Shown here: one piece after another, positions 8,292 through 15,350 of the stretch
How the letters are laid out: each line of letters opens with the position of its first letter
Position numbering within the stretch: position 1 is the first letter of the stretch
Source: JAFCDQ01 sp964571335
GTDB lineage: Archaea > Nanobdellota > Nanobdellia > Woesearchaeales > ARS49
Length of the DNA: 23,910 nt
Direction of reading: 5' to 3'
Assembly: GCA_964571335.1 (NCBI GenBank)
Contig: CAZNAM010000005.1
Span: 1-23,910, forward strand
The notes under the pieces: generated by a model
The model's database searches: none
The model's input: only the letters and a program-made list of their open reading frames with translations
What the model was told of the DNA's origin: nothing
Program-made: the position numbers and the translations under genes

Positions 8292-8618
8292 TCAAAGACT
8301 TAACAAAACTATTCCAAAAACAACCATCACCAATCCAAAAAGTTTTTTTAGATTTCTTTTTTCTTTGTAAAATATTATTCCTAAAATGCTGACTAAAGAA
8401 AAGTTTATTGCTGCCAACCCATATATCATGTATAATTTTCCTAATTTTAAAGCAATTATAAAACAAGCCATTGATATTGCATAAAAAGATAACGCTAAGA
8501 TCAATTTTTTATTGAATATTCCTTTAAAGATAATATTCATTGCTCCTCTTTTTAAAAAAAATCCTGCAAATGCTGCTAATATTGCCGCAATTAATCCATA
8601 TATTATTGAGTAGTTCAT
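8292..8618 (-). CDS. Half-size SMR/EamA-type transporter, subunit 2
   Basis: This is a 108-residue integral membrane protein with four predicted helices (roughly 4-22, 34-52, 60-80, 88-106) and the DMT-superfamily pattern, for example LKLGKLYMIYGLAAINFSLV and the final helix KKLFGLVMVVFGIVLL. The ATG at 8618 overlaps the stop of the first subunit as ATGA. A longer frame from 8663 would run into that gene and adds a non-hydrophobic, cysteine-containing leader, so it is rejected. Paired four-helix proteins of this kind usually act as heterodimers, as in EbrAB or the ArnE/ArnF lipid-linked sugar flippases. The substrate cannot be read from the sequence. Confidence 0.82.
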   Translation of the reverse strand: MNYSIIYGLIAAILAAFAGFFLKRGAMNIIFKGIFNKKLILALSFYAISMACFIIALKLGKLYMIYGLAAINFSLVSILGIIFYKEKRNLKKLFGLVMVVFGIVLLSL

Positions 8619-8929
8619 TTTATTATTATAACTCCTGCAGTTAATAAAATAATGCCAATCCAATTAATTAAGCTCATTGTTTCTCCTATTAAGAATACAG
8701 ATATTAAGCTTACAAAAATAAAGCTTGATGCATAGACTGGAAAGACATAGCTTACTTCTCCAAATATTAATGCTCCTATTAAAAAAGGTGTTGATACTAC
8801 ATATAAAAAAAGTCCAAATAATAATGCTAAAGTTATTGCAGGAAGTTTGTCTGCTCCTGTTTTTAAGAAATATTGTGCAATTGATGCTATTAACGCCGCC
8901 AGTAATGCAAGATAAAATGCTTTTCTCAT
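8615..8929 (-). CDS. Half-size SMR/EamA-type transporter, subunit 1
   Basis: This 104-residue protein has four hydrophobic helices and typical EamA/SMR features: an N-terminal helix with AQYFLKTGADKLP, then FGEVSYVFPVYASSFIFVSL and a last helix IGIILLTAGVIII. It begins at an ATG that overlaps the secD stop (ATGA at 8926-8929), and its own stop overlaps the start of the second half-transporter the same way. It is thus the third of four genes in the secF-secD operon. Resemblance to ArnE-like flippases suggests movement of a lipid-linked or small cationic compound, but the evidence is only at superfamily level. Confidence 0.85.
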   Translation of the reverse strand: MRKAFYLALLAALIASIAQYFLKTGADKLPAITLALLFGLFLYVVSTPFLIGALIFGEVSYVFPVYASSFIFVSLISVFLIGETMSLINWIGIILLTAGVIIIK

Positions 8930-10644
8930 TCTAAAAGATGTTTAACTATTGCCGCAAATGCTGGTCTTGTAATAAACACTCCGACACTTACTCCTAATAT
9001 TGTTGTGATTGCAAATCCTTTTAACAATCCTGCTCCTGCAAATAATAAAGGCATCATTGCTACAACAGTTGTTAAATATGCAGTCATTATAATAAAGAAT
9101 GCTCTTTTTATTTGTTTTTTCCAATTATATAATTGGTCTTTTCCTTTTATGACTTCATCTACTATTACAATTTGATGGTCTACTCCTGTTCCTACTGCTA
9201 TTATTATTCCTGCTATTGCTGCAAGATCAAGATTCCATCCTATCAATGCTGCTGTTCCTAATATTAAGATTACTTCTGATATTGATGATATCATTATAGG
9301 TATTGCTAATTTTAATTTTCTATATGCTGTTACTAATATTATAACTACTGCAAGTATTGCTACTAATCCTACTAACCAAGCATTTGATAAGAATTGTTTT
9401 CCTAATGTTGGACTTATTGTGTCCATTCTTTCTATTTCTAATTTTACAGGTAAGCTTCCTGTTATTAATATTGTCTGAAGACTTTTCATGTTGTTCAAAG
9501 CATCTTGTAATGCTTCTGTTTGTGTTATCCCTTGTCCTGCTCCTGTTATGCTAATGTCTGTAACTGCTCTTCCTTTAAGGTCTGATGCTATGTTTAGTTT
9601 ATCTCTTTCCATATCATCTAAATATAATATTAATTGTTCTTGTAAATGATCTCCAACAACAGGCAATTGTTTGGTTATATCTGCTTGTCTTTGTGCTGCA
9701 TCTGGTTTTAGTGATATTGCAAAATTAAATCCACAACTCCATGCATTTTCTGATGTTTTTCCGCAGGGTCTGTTTGGATCTATTCCTGAACAGTCTGCTG
9801 TTCTACATACATAAGTTATATCTTCTCCTCCTTTAAAGACTGTTTGATTTGCTATTTTTCCTTCAAACTTTCCTTGTTTTCCAATTAAGTCTTTTACTTC
9901 TTCTGATGTTGCTCCTGCTATTTCTACTAATATGTATTTATTTCCTCCGCCTAATATTCCTGCACTATCGCTAACTTCTGTTACAACTATATCTCCTAAT
10001 CCATATATATTTAATCTTTCTTTTAAGCTGTCTACAATAGTAGAAAATGTTTCAGCATCTACTTCTTCTGCAGGTTTTAATAATACTCTTGTTCCTCCTT
10101 GAAGATCAAGTCCTTTTCTTATATTAGATGTTGGTGCTTCTCCAACACTTAACCCTAATGGTTTAATTCCTATTATTTTTCTCTCTATTTTTTGTACTTC
10201 TTTTGTTTGTGTTTCTGTTTTATTAACTAATCTTATTGTTCCATTTACTGTTTCATTAACTTGTTTTACAATTTCTTCTGTTATTGTTTCTGTTTCATTT
10301 AGTTCTGTTATTTCTATTTCTGGTTCTATTTTTATTTTATATATTGTTTCATCTGTTTTTAGGCTGATTGTTTGATTTGCTTCTAATGTATCAAGTATAG
10401 CGTAATAATCTTTTAAGTTATTTGTTGGTTTATTATTAATTGATATTATTTTTTCTTTGCTTAAGGGTGTTGATGACTCTTTTGGATTTTCTATTCCTGC
10501 TAAATTTGCAGGAGAATTTTTTTGTACTGCTTTAATTATTACACCATCATTTTCAAAAACAGGATGTATTGCAAAAACTGCCATAAGCAAACAGATTATC
10601 AAAATTATAACTCTTGGATTTTTGATTATGTTTTTCAGCATCAT
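8926..10644 (-). CDS. secD: Protein-export membrane protein SecD with a PDZ-like insertion
   Basis: SecD works with SecF at the SecYEG channel to drive late steps of export using the ion gradient. The chosen ATG (572 aa) overlaps the secF stop as ATGA, matching the junctions of this operon; an in-frame ATG at 10665 would add seven residues. After the first helix (about 9-28) comes a PDZ-like region (about 33-104, with NSPANLAG and KIISINNKP), then a charged linker. The SecD motif GLDLQGGTRVLLKP is at about 178-191. The extracytoplasmic part holds four cysteines (280, 285, 294, 304). The C-terminal five helices include GTGVDHQIVIVDEV (485-498). The PDZ-like insertion and the cysteine cluster are the unusual parts. 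Confidence 0.93.
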   Translation of the reverse strand: MMLKNIIKNPRVIILIICLLMAVFAIHPVFENDGVIIKAVQKNSPANLAGIENPKESSTPLSKEKIISINNKPTNNLKDYYAILDTLEANQTISLKTDETIYKIKIEPEIEITELNETETITEEIVKQVNETVNGTIRLVNKTETQTKEVQKIERKIIGIKPLGLSVGEAPTSNIRKGLDLQGGTRVLLKPAEEVDAETFSTIVDSLKERLNIYGLGDIVVTEVSDSAGILGGGNKYILVEIAGATSEEVKDLIGKQGKFEGKIANQTVFKGGEDITYVCRTADCSGIDPNRPCGKTSENAWSCGFNFAISLKPDAAQRQADITKQLPVVGDHLQEQLILYLDDMERDKLNIASDLKGRAVTDISITGAGQGITQTEALQDALNNMKSLQTILITGSLPVKLEIERMDTISPTLGKQFLSNAWLVGLVAILAVVIILVTAYRKLKLAIPIMISSISEVILILGTAALIGWNLDLAAIAGIIIAVGTGVDHQIVIVDEVIKGKDQLYNWKKQIKRAFFIIMTAYLTTVVAMMPLLFAGAGLLKGFAITTILGVSVGVFITRPAFAAIVKHLLE

Positions 10645-11531
10645 TTTTGTTTTTTCTCCATCCATAATCTAAGTATAACTGCATTTTGAGCCCAGGTCAT
10701 TATTATATCTATTAATAATCCTATTGTTATGATAATCATTATTTGCTTGATTACATCGCTTTGAGATAATAAATATCCAGAAAATGCTGCAACAAGTGAT
10801 GTTACGCTCATCAATATTCCTGTTTTCATGGCTCCAAGTGTTCTTGTTAATATTGTTCCGCCTTCTTTTTTTCTCTTTAGAACTTTAGTTGTAAGCAATA
10901 TATCTGTATCTACTGAATAACCTATTAACATCAGAAATGCTGCTATTCCTGCTGTTGATAATTTTATTCCTAATAATACTGTTATTGCAAGAGTGCATGT
11001 TATGTCAGAAAATGCTGCAAGCATTACAAATAAACTTGGAATTAATGATCTGAATGTTATGAGTACAACAAGCCCCATTGCAATAAATGCAAATATTAAT
11101 GCTTTGATTGTTTGTTGAAAGAATTTTGATCCTAATGAACTGCCCATATTTTCTATTGAATATTCTCCTTCCTTGGCTTCAACACCAACGTCAGGAAGGG
11201 CTTCTAATAATTGTTTTTCAGTTATGTCAGATGCTTCTATTATTAGAGCAATCGGATTTCCTGCTTCTGTTATCTCTCTTACACCTATATCTCCTTGTGG
11301 AAATAATGAAGTTAATTTTTGTTGTATTTCTTCTATGTTCTTTGTTTCTTCTATAGGAATTGTTGCTGTTAATCCTCCTTTTAATGTAACCCCTTTATTG
11401 AATAATTCTCCTGTATTCGCATAATTTACTCCGAGAACTACAAATGATAGTATTAATAATGTGATTGAGAAAAATAGTAATAATTTATATTTTTTGTCAT
11501 AAAAGTTTATGAATGATTGTTTTATTCCCAT
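10641..11531 (-). CDS. secF: Protein-export membrane protein SecF
   Basis: This 296-residue protein has a first helix (about 16-36), then the SecF signature in the form GVTLKGGL (47-54), an extracytoplasmic domain to about 130, and five C-terminal helices. The conserved GYSVDTDILLTTKVLKR corresponds to the ion-conducting helix of SecF. Its stop at 10641-10643 overlaps the secD start, and secF comes first, as usual in archaea. The ATG at 11531 lies within the first copy of a 14-base tandem repeat that fills the leader, so its start context is unusual. No standard ribosome site stands apart from the repeat, whose GGGA element may serve. Confidence 0.93.
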   Translation of the reverse strand: MGIKQSFINFYDKKYKLLLFFSITLLILSFVVLGVNYANTGELFNKGVTLKGGLTATIPIEETKNIEEIQQKLTSLFPQGDIGVREITEAGNPIALIIEASDITEKQLLEALPDVGVEAKEGEYSIENMGSSLGSKFFQQTIKALIFAFIAMGLVVLITFRSLIPSLFVMLAAFSDITCTLAITVLLGIKLSTAGIAAFLMLIGYSVDTDILLTTKVLKRKKEGGTILTRTLGAMKTGILMSVTSLVAAFSGYLLSQSDVIKQIMIIITIGLLIDIIMTWAQNAVILRLWMEKKQK

Positions 11532-11582
11532 TGTTTTATTCCCATTGTTTTATTCCCTTTGTTTTATTCCCTTTGTTTTATT
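11517..11582 (-). repeat. 14-base tandem repeat over the secF start
   Basis: About 4.7 head-to-tail copies of a 14-base unit (TGGGAATAAAACAA or AGGGAATAAAACAA on the coding strand) run from codon 5 of secF into its leader. The two copies nearest the gene are identical, and the outer two share a one-base variant. Two copies contain ATGGGAATAAAACA: one is the secF start, and the other is an out-of-frame ATG 14 bases upstream. Confidence 0.9.
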
Positions 11583-11732
11583 TCAATTATTTCCTGTAGT
11601 TTCTGAATATTCTTGTTTTATTTTTAAAAATTTTGGTTATTTTGATTAATTTTTGATTATTTTAAGTTATTTTGGCTATTTTAGATTGTTTTTATGTTAT
11701 TTTATATTATTTAATGCTTTTCAGCCAAATAT
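11583..11732. repeat. Low-complexity AT-rich spacer between M50 gene and secF
   Basis: The 200-base gap between the M50 stop and secF holds no gene. Beyond the 14-base repeat it consists of loosely repeated ATTTTGGTTATTTT-like stretches (AAAATAAC on the coding strand). A TTTTTAAAAATA stretch near 11617-11628 could be the secF TATA box, which would leave a leader of roughly 60-70 bases containing the repeats. Confidence 0.6.
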
Positions 11733-12272
11733 CTATAATAATCCACTAAATACTTTTGAGCCGTCAAAGCCAGGTATTGGTAGCATATTGAATATAAACA
11801 AAAATAGATTTATATTTTTTGTAAGATTCCAAAACATAAATTCTTTTTGACTCATTTCTTTCTTGCTTTTTATTACTATATATGCTATAATAAATAGCAA
11901 AAGATTTACAAATGGTCCTGCGAATGCGATTAATGATATTGCTGCAGGTGACTGCACACATCCTGTTGAACAAGTTATAGATACAAAAGCAGGTACAAAG
12001 AAAATAAATGGAGATCTCATTATTGCCAATAAAACACCAATTCCTAACCAAAAATATGCTGCATGAAATATTGCTGTATAACCAAAAAATATTGCTACAA
12101 TTTTATGTCCTAATTCATGTAATATTATTGCTGGTGCAATTGCTAATGTTGAAAACCAAAAAAATCCTTTTTTGAATTTTCCTGTTCTATCTATTAGCCT
12201 CATAAATATGAAACCAACTACCAATGTCATTATAATCACATCAATAACTTCCTGTAACATTATAGGCATCAT
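11733..12272 (-). CDS. Small M50-family (site-2 protease-like) membrane metalloprotease
   Basis: The protein has 179 residues with several membrane helices. The zinc motif HELGH is at 52-56 (His52, Glu53, His56), and the third ligand region reads NMLPIPGFDG (162-171), the NPDG-type motif of M50 proteases. The order of helices and the AAYFWLGIG segment resemble archaeal single-domain M50 proteins with no PDZ or CBS domain. It probably cleaves substrates within the membrane. It ends only eight residues after the FDG motif, which is short because many relatives have a further helix; the AT-rich spacer follows at once. The ATG at 12272 has no ribosome site and is followed by a second ATG; the downstream spacer separates it from secF. 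Confidence 0.85.
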   Translation of the reverse strand: MMPIMLQEVIDVIIMTLVVGFIFMRLIDRTGKFKKGFFWFSTLAIAPAIILHELGHKIVAIFFGYTAIFHAAYFWLGIGVLLAIMRSPFIFFVPAFVSITCSTGCVQSPAAISLIAFAGPFVNLLLFIIAYIVIKSKKEMSQKEFMFWNLTKNINLFLFIFNMLPIPGFDGSKVFSGLL

Positions 12273-12344
12273 TTTTATTCAATACACAATAGATTTTATT
12301 TGATTTTTAATTGTTTTGTTTTTGATTGAAAAGAATTAGTTAAT

Positions 12345-12378
12345 AAAAAAAAATTGCTGCCCCGAAAGTTCGAGGCAG
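12345..12378 (-). terminator. Hairpin plus T-run after the lysine-rich gene
   Basis: Seven bases after the stop, CTGCCTCGA-ACTT-TCGGGGCAG folds into a nine-base-pair stem (one U-G pair) with a four-base loop at 12357-12378. It is followed by CAA and then nine T's. This is the shape of a bacterial intrinsic terminator; archaeal RNA polymerase needs only the T-run, so the hairpin may also protect the mRNA end. Confidence 0.8.
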
Positions 12379-12385
12379 TGAAAGT

Positions 12386-12559
12386 TTATCTTTTCTTTCT
12401 TTTTACTGTCTTTTTCTTTACTGCCTTTCTTTTTACTGTCTTTTTCTTTACTGCCTTTTTTTTCACAGTTTTTCTTTTTACTGTTTTCTTTTTAACTGTC
12501 TTTTTCTTAACTGCTTTCTTTTTGACAGTTTTTCTTTTTATAGTTTTTTTCTTTACCAT
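12386..12559 (-). CDS. 57-residue lysine-rich pentapeptide-repeat protein
   Basis: After MVKKKT the whole protein is built from the five-residue unit (V/I)-K-(K/R)-K-(T/A), about ten times, ending VKRKKR. It has no Asp, Glu, aromatic residue or Cys and is one of the most basic proteins possible. Such tracts resemble the tails of histone H1, chlamydial Hc2 and extended HU proteins, so binding to DNA or RNA by charge is the natural inference; no folded domain exists. That it is a real gene is supported by a good ribosome site (GAGGTG seven bases before the ATG), a TATA box 47 bases upstream of the ATG and a strong terminator. The DNA is itself a 15-base repeat, so the copy number may vary. Confidence 0.8.
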   Translation of the reverse strand: MVKKKTIKRKTVKKKAVKKKTVKKKTVKRKTVKKKAVKKKTVKRKAVKKKTVKRKKR

Positions 12560-12605
12560 CGCACTGCACCTCTTTTAGGTTTTAATTAATTTATATTAAT
12601 ACTAG

Positions 12606-12614
12606 TATTTAAAA
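12606..12614 (-). promoter_or_regulatory. TATA box of the lysine-rich gene
   Basis: TTTTAAATA lies 47 bases upstream of the ATG at 12559. Start of transcription about 25 bases downstream would leave a leader of some 20-25 bases containing the GAGGTG ribosome site, one of the few leadered genes here. Confidence 0.5.
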
Positions 12615-12626
12615 GTTTTGCTTTTT

Positions 12627-13523
12627 TTAGTCAATGAAAAAATTTTGTAGAATTTGATTGATTTTGAAAATTGTTTCTTCATAATTTTTATTTGTTACAA
12701 GTTTCATCAGGTCTCCGCCTGCAGCATAAAAATGTCCGCCTCCATTAAATAATTTTGCGAGTTCAGAAAGATCCACATAGCAGTTTTCTCGTCGACGAAA
12801 ACTTATTTTTCCATTTCTGAATATTATTACTGCAACATCAAATCCTTTATGTTTTTCTAATGCATAGTGTCCTGCATCAGCAGAAGAAAGTAAATTACTT
12901 GCTAAAAAAAATGCAAAATGTGTTTTAAGATATTTTTTTATTCTTATTGTTTTCATCATTTCTGGAAGTGCTTCATCTCTTTTTTCAACATATTCATGCA
13001 TTTTTTGTTCAAAGGTTTCATTCCACAAGCTTCCTTTTGCTAAACTTTCTATTAGTTGTTTTTTGTCATATCCTGACGATAAAAGTGTATTTAATTTCTG
13101 TGCTTTATAATTTGCTCTTTCCCAGAATTTTATGTCTCTTGACAGCATTGCAATTTCTTTTGCTATTCTGTCGTTTGGCAATAATTTTTCCTGTGTTGAT
13201 TCTGCAGCAGATTTTTTTGTAAAATGTTCAAAAGATGTTGGATAAAGCACAAGGTTATGTTTTGTTTTTTGTTTTATAAGTTCTTTATCCTTATGTGAAT
13301 AATATGCTGCCCAAAAATATATCTGAGCATCTATTTTATTAAGATCTATTCTTTCTGGATTTATATCTGCAAAAAATATGTGTGCATCTTTTGGATATTC
13401 TATTTCTTGAGAATAATCTACAAAACTTATTTTATAGCTAAATTTATTTAATGTTGCATATCTGACTATTATAGCACTTGTAGCTATACCATCAAACTGT
13501 TCTGAAGTAAAAATGTGTATCAT
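12627..13523 (-). CDS. DHH/DHHA1-like phosphoesterase with degenerate DHH motif
   Basis: The overall plan is that of DHH phosphoesterases: an N-terminal strand with DGIATSAI (Asp11), a second acidic site ADINPE (Asp53) and the C-terminal DHHA1 motif GGGHFYAAGG (261-270). Active members of this family use manganese to cleave phosphodiesters, for example nanoRNA or cyclic dinucleotides. The DHH triplet that names the family should fall near residue 75-77, where the sequence reads YYSHK, so only one histidine is left. The enzyme may be inactive or altered, or a binding protein. It lies 30 bases after the methyltransferase gene and probably shares its transcript. No clear ribosome site precedes the ATG. 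Confidence 0.78.
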   Translation of the reverse strand: MIHIFTSEQFDGIATSAIIVRYATLNKFSYKISFVDYSQEIEYPKDAHIFFADINPERIDLNKIDAQIYFWAAYYSHKDKELIKQKTKHNLVLYPTSFEHFTKKSAAESTQEKLLPNDRIAKEIAMLSRDIKFWERANYKAQKLNTLLSSGYDKKQLIESLAKGSLWNETFEQKMHEYVEKRDEALPEMMKTIRIKKYLKTHFAFFLASNLLSSADAGHYALEKHKGFDVAVIIFRNGKISFRRRENCYVDLSELAKLFNGGGHFYAAGGDLMKLVTNKNYEETIFKINQILQNFFID

Positions 13524-13553
13524 GTTCTTATTTTAGAATGGTTGTATGATTAT

Positions 13554-14165
13554 TTAATTATTTCTCTTCTCTGATAAATATATTCTATAACCAGAACCTC
13601 TTGAAACAACTCGGATATTATCAAAAACTTCTTCCATTTTTTGTGAAAGTGTTTTTCCTCCTTTTTGATGTCTTGCAACTAACTGAAGATTTCCTCCATT
13701 TTTTAGAAACTGTTTGGATTCTTCTATCATTTTAAAGCAAAGTTTTTTTCCTGCTGTTTGCGGTGGATTTAATAATATGACATCAAATTTATCTTTTATG
13801 TTTTCAAAACAGTCGCTTGATCTTGCTTTTCCTTTGACTTGATTTGCTTTAAGATTTTTATTTGTCAGAAGTACTGCTCTTTCATTTATGTCTGATAAAA
13901 TTATTTTTGTTTTTGGAACTGTTTTACCTATTGATATTCCTACTGCTCCATATCCACAGCCCAAGTCAAGAATAGAATCTCCTGATTTTACTTCTGCTTT
14001 TTCTATTAAAAGTTTTGTTCCTTTATCAACTCTGTCCGGCGAGAATATGCCACTGCCTGTATGAAATATAAAATCCTCACCTCTTAATATTACTTTTATT
14101 TCTCTAGGTTTTAATTTTGAGGTTGGATTTTTGGTGTAATAGTGCTCCGCATTATTCCGTACCAT
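13554..14165 (-). CDS. RsmC-like class I SAM methyltransferase
   Basis: This 203-residue protein resembles the single-domain archaeal relatives of RsmC, which methylates guanine N2 in 16S rRNA. Family marks are EHYYTKNPTSKLK at the N-terminus (7-19), GSGIFSPDRVDKGTKLL (37-53), motif I LDLGCGYGAVG (66-76), the acidic SDIN after strand 2 (91-94), and the catalytic NPP (133-135). The NPP tetrad type is typical of N-methylation of guanine or adenine in RNA. The start at 14165 is kept because the conserved EHYY block begins at residue 7; it therefore overlaps the preceding gene by 55 bases. The exact RNA target cannot be told from the sequence. Confidence 0.85.
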   Translation of the reverse strand: MVRNNAEHYYTKNPTSKLKPREIKVILRGEDFIFHTGSGIFSPDRVDKGTKLLIEKAEVKSGDSILDLGCGYGAVGISIGKTVPKTKIILSDINERAVLLTNKNLKANQVKGKARSSDCFENIKDKFDVILLNPPQTAGKKLCFKMIEESKQFLKNGGNLQLVARHQKGGKTLSQKMEEVFDNIRVVSRGSGYRIYLSEKRNN

Positions 14166-14761
14166 GAATATAATACCTTATCTACTGGTTTTGTTAAGTC
14201 AAAACTTTGACCTCTTATTTCCATGCAGTTTCCTTTTAATAATATTTCTTCTTTTTCTGTTACATTAAAAAATATTATTGGTTCTTCTGTATTTTCACAA
14301 TTTATGATGCTTCTGTTTATGCATGCATCTGTTTCATTTTTTGTGCATGCAGGGATTATTTCTCTTCCAAATCCAGTTACAAGATTCATTCCCATTTCAG
14401 ATACTGCTATTGTTAATGTTTGATATTCTTTTTGTTCTAATGTTGGATCAAAAGTTAAGTACACAGGTCCTTCTTCAAATTTTTCATTTAATTTTCCTGT
14501 TATAGTTATGTTTTCAACTTCTGTTGGAAGAAATCTTAAGCTTGGCTGTAACAATTGCCCTTCATTCATAACCAATGTTTCCCATACAGGTCCTACTTTT
14601 TTGAATTTAAAATAATTATATTCAATTTCCTCTGCTTCTTGTGGTTGCGGCATTATTTCAGGTATCAAAAATATAACTATTATAAATATTGCAACTAAGC
14701 TGGATACAATTATGTAAAACCAATGTTTTGGTTTTAATTTTGAATCATCTGTTTCAGTCAT
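14111..14761 (-). CDS. Membrane-anchored protein, second of a paralogous pair
   Basis: I do not recognise the family. The 216-residue protein has one N-terminal membrane helix (about 14-34) after KPKHW, followed by an extracytoplasmic domain rich in Thr, Glu and Asn with four cysteines (139, 147, 155, 179). It shares its plan with the gene just upstream: a single anchor, then a Tyr/Phe-rich strand followed by a conserved-looking FLPTEVENI (there FPADLEYI), and near the end a Cys-Pro-Ile ... Asn-Cys unit (C155 and C179 here, C139 and C165 there). The two are probably ancient duplicates. The start overlaps the stop of the upstream gene as ATGA, and its end overlaps the methyltransferase by 55 bases. 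Confidence 0.78.
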   Translation of the reverse strand: MTETDDSKLKPKHWFYIIVSSLVAIFIIVIFLIPEIMPQPQEAEEIEYNYFKFKKVGPVWETLVMNEGQLLQPSLRFLPTEVENITITGKLNEKFEEGPVYLTFDPTLEQKEYQTLTIAVSEMGMNLVTGFGREIIPACTKNETDACINRSIINCENTEEPIIFFNVTEKEEILLKGNCMEIRGQSFDLTKPVDKVLYSWYGIMRSTITPKIQPQN

Positions 14762-15336
14762 TTCATAACCTCAAATAATTCATAAACAATCCTATCAGAT
14801 ACCTGATATACTTCTTGTGCAGAGTTTGCTTTTGCAATTACGCAGTTATCTTTTGATATAATTTCTGTTATATTTCCATACTCTAATAATATTACTGGAT
14901 TTTTTTCTGTTCCATCTTCACAATTTTTTTGAGGTAATACTACTTCTGTTGTATTAGTTAATGCTCTTACTATTACTTTGTTTAAGGATTTTAATCTTTC
15001 TTCAAATAATTTATATTGTGCTGTTGCCATTTCTGTTGCTAAATTACTGTTTGAATCATAAGTCACTATAAAATAATCTTCCTTCAATAATTTTTTAGCT
15101 CCTTCATCAATATTAATGTATTCAAGATCTGCTGGAAATGTTGTAAAAAAAACATCTTGTCCATTTATTTCTGTTGAAAATCCATTACTATTATAATAGA
15201 ATTTTATTCCTTTATATTCTGTTTCTTGTTTTCCTCCTGAAGTAAAACCATAAAACATTGCTCCAAACATACTTAATACCATTATCATTATGATAAACAT
15301 TCCCATATATGCCTTTTTATCTTTTTTTTGTTTCAT
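14758..15336 (-). CDS. Membrane-anchored protein, first of a paralogous pair
   Basis: This 192-residue protein has a basic start, one helix (about 11-30) and an extracytoplasmic domain with two cysteines (139 and 165) that frame the segment KNPVILLEYGNITEII. No known family is recognised. It appears related to the next gene (see there). The ATG is only 14 bases after the last base of tRNA-Thr on the same strand, with AAAGGT eight bases before the ATG as the ribosome site, so tRNA and mRNA are likely made as one transcript. The single disulfide and the paired arrangement suggest two subunits of one surface complex, which is inference. Confidence 0.78.
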   Translation of the reverse strand: MKQKKDKKAYMGMFIIMIMVLSMFGAMFYGFTSGGKQETEYKGIKFYYNSNGFSTEINGQDVFFTTFPADLEYINIDEGAKKLLKEDYFIVTYDSNSNLATEMATAQYKLFEERLKSLNKVIVRALTNTTEVVLPQKNCEDGTEKNPVILLEYGNITEIISKDNCVIAKANSAQEVYQVSDRIVYELFEVMK

Positions 15337-15350
15337 TTTTTATACCTTTA

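Noticed and set aside
8619..8663. Upstream extension of the second SMR subunit
   Set aside because: It would overlap the first subunit by 49 bases, lacks the expected helix, and the ATGA junction gives a better start.
11108..11424. Plus-strand frames of 82-83 codons within secF
   Set aside because: They are shadows of secF with no start signal or homology.
12386..12559. CRISPR-like array
   Set aside because: The repeats are 15 bases without unique spacers and follow a coding frame, so they are a peptide repeat.
12354..12578. Plus-strand frame rich in Phe, Thr and Val
   Set aside because: It is the exact antisense of the lysine-rich repeat gene, which has promoter, ribosome site and terminator on the minus strand.
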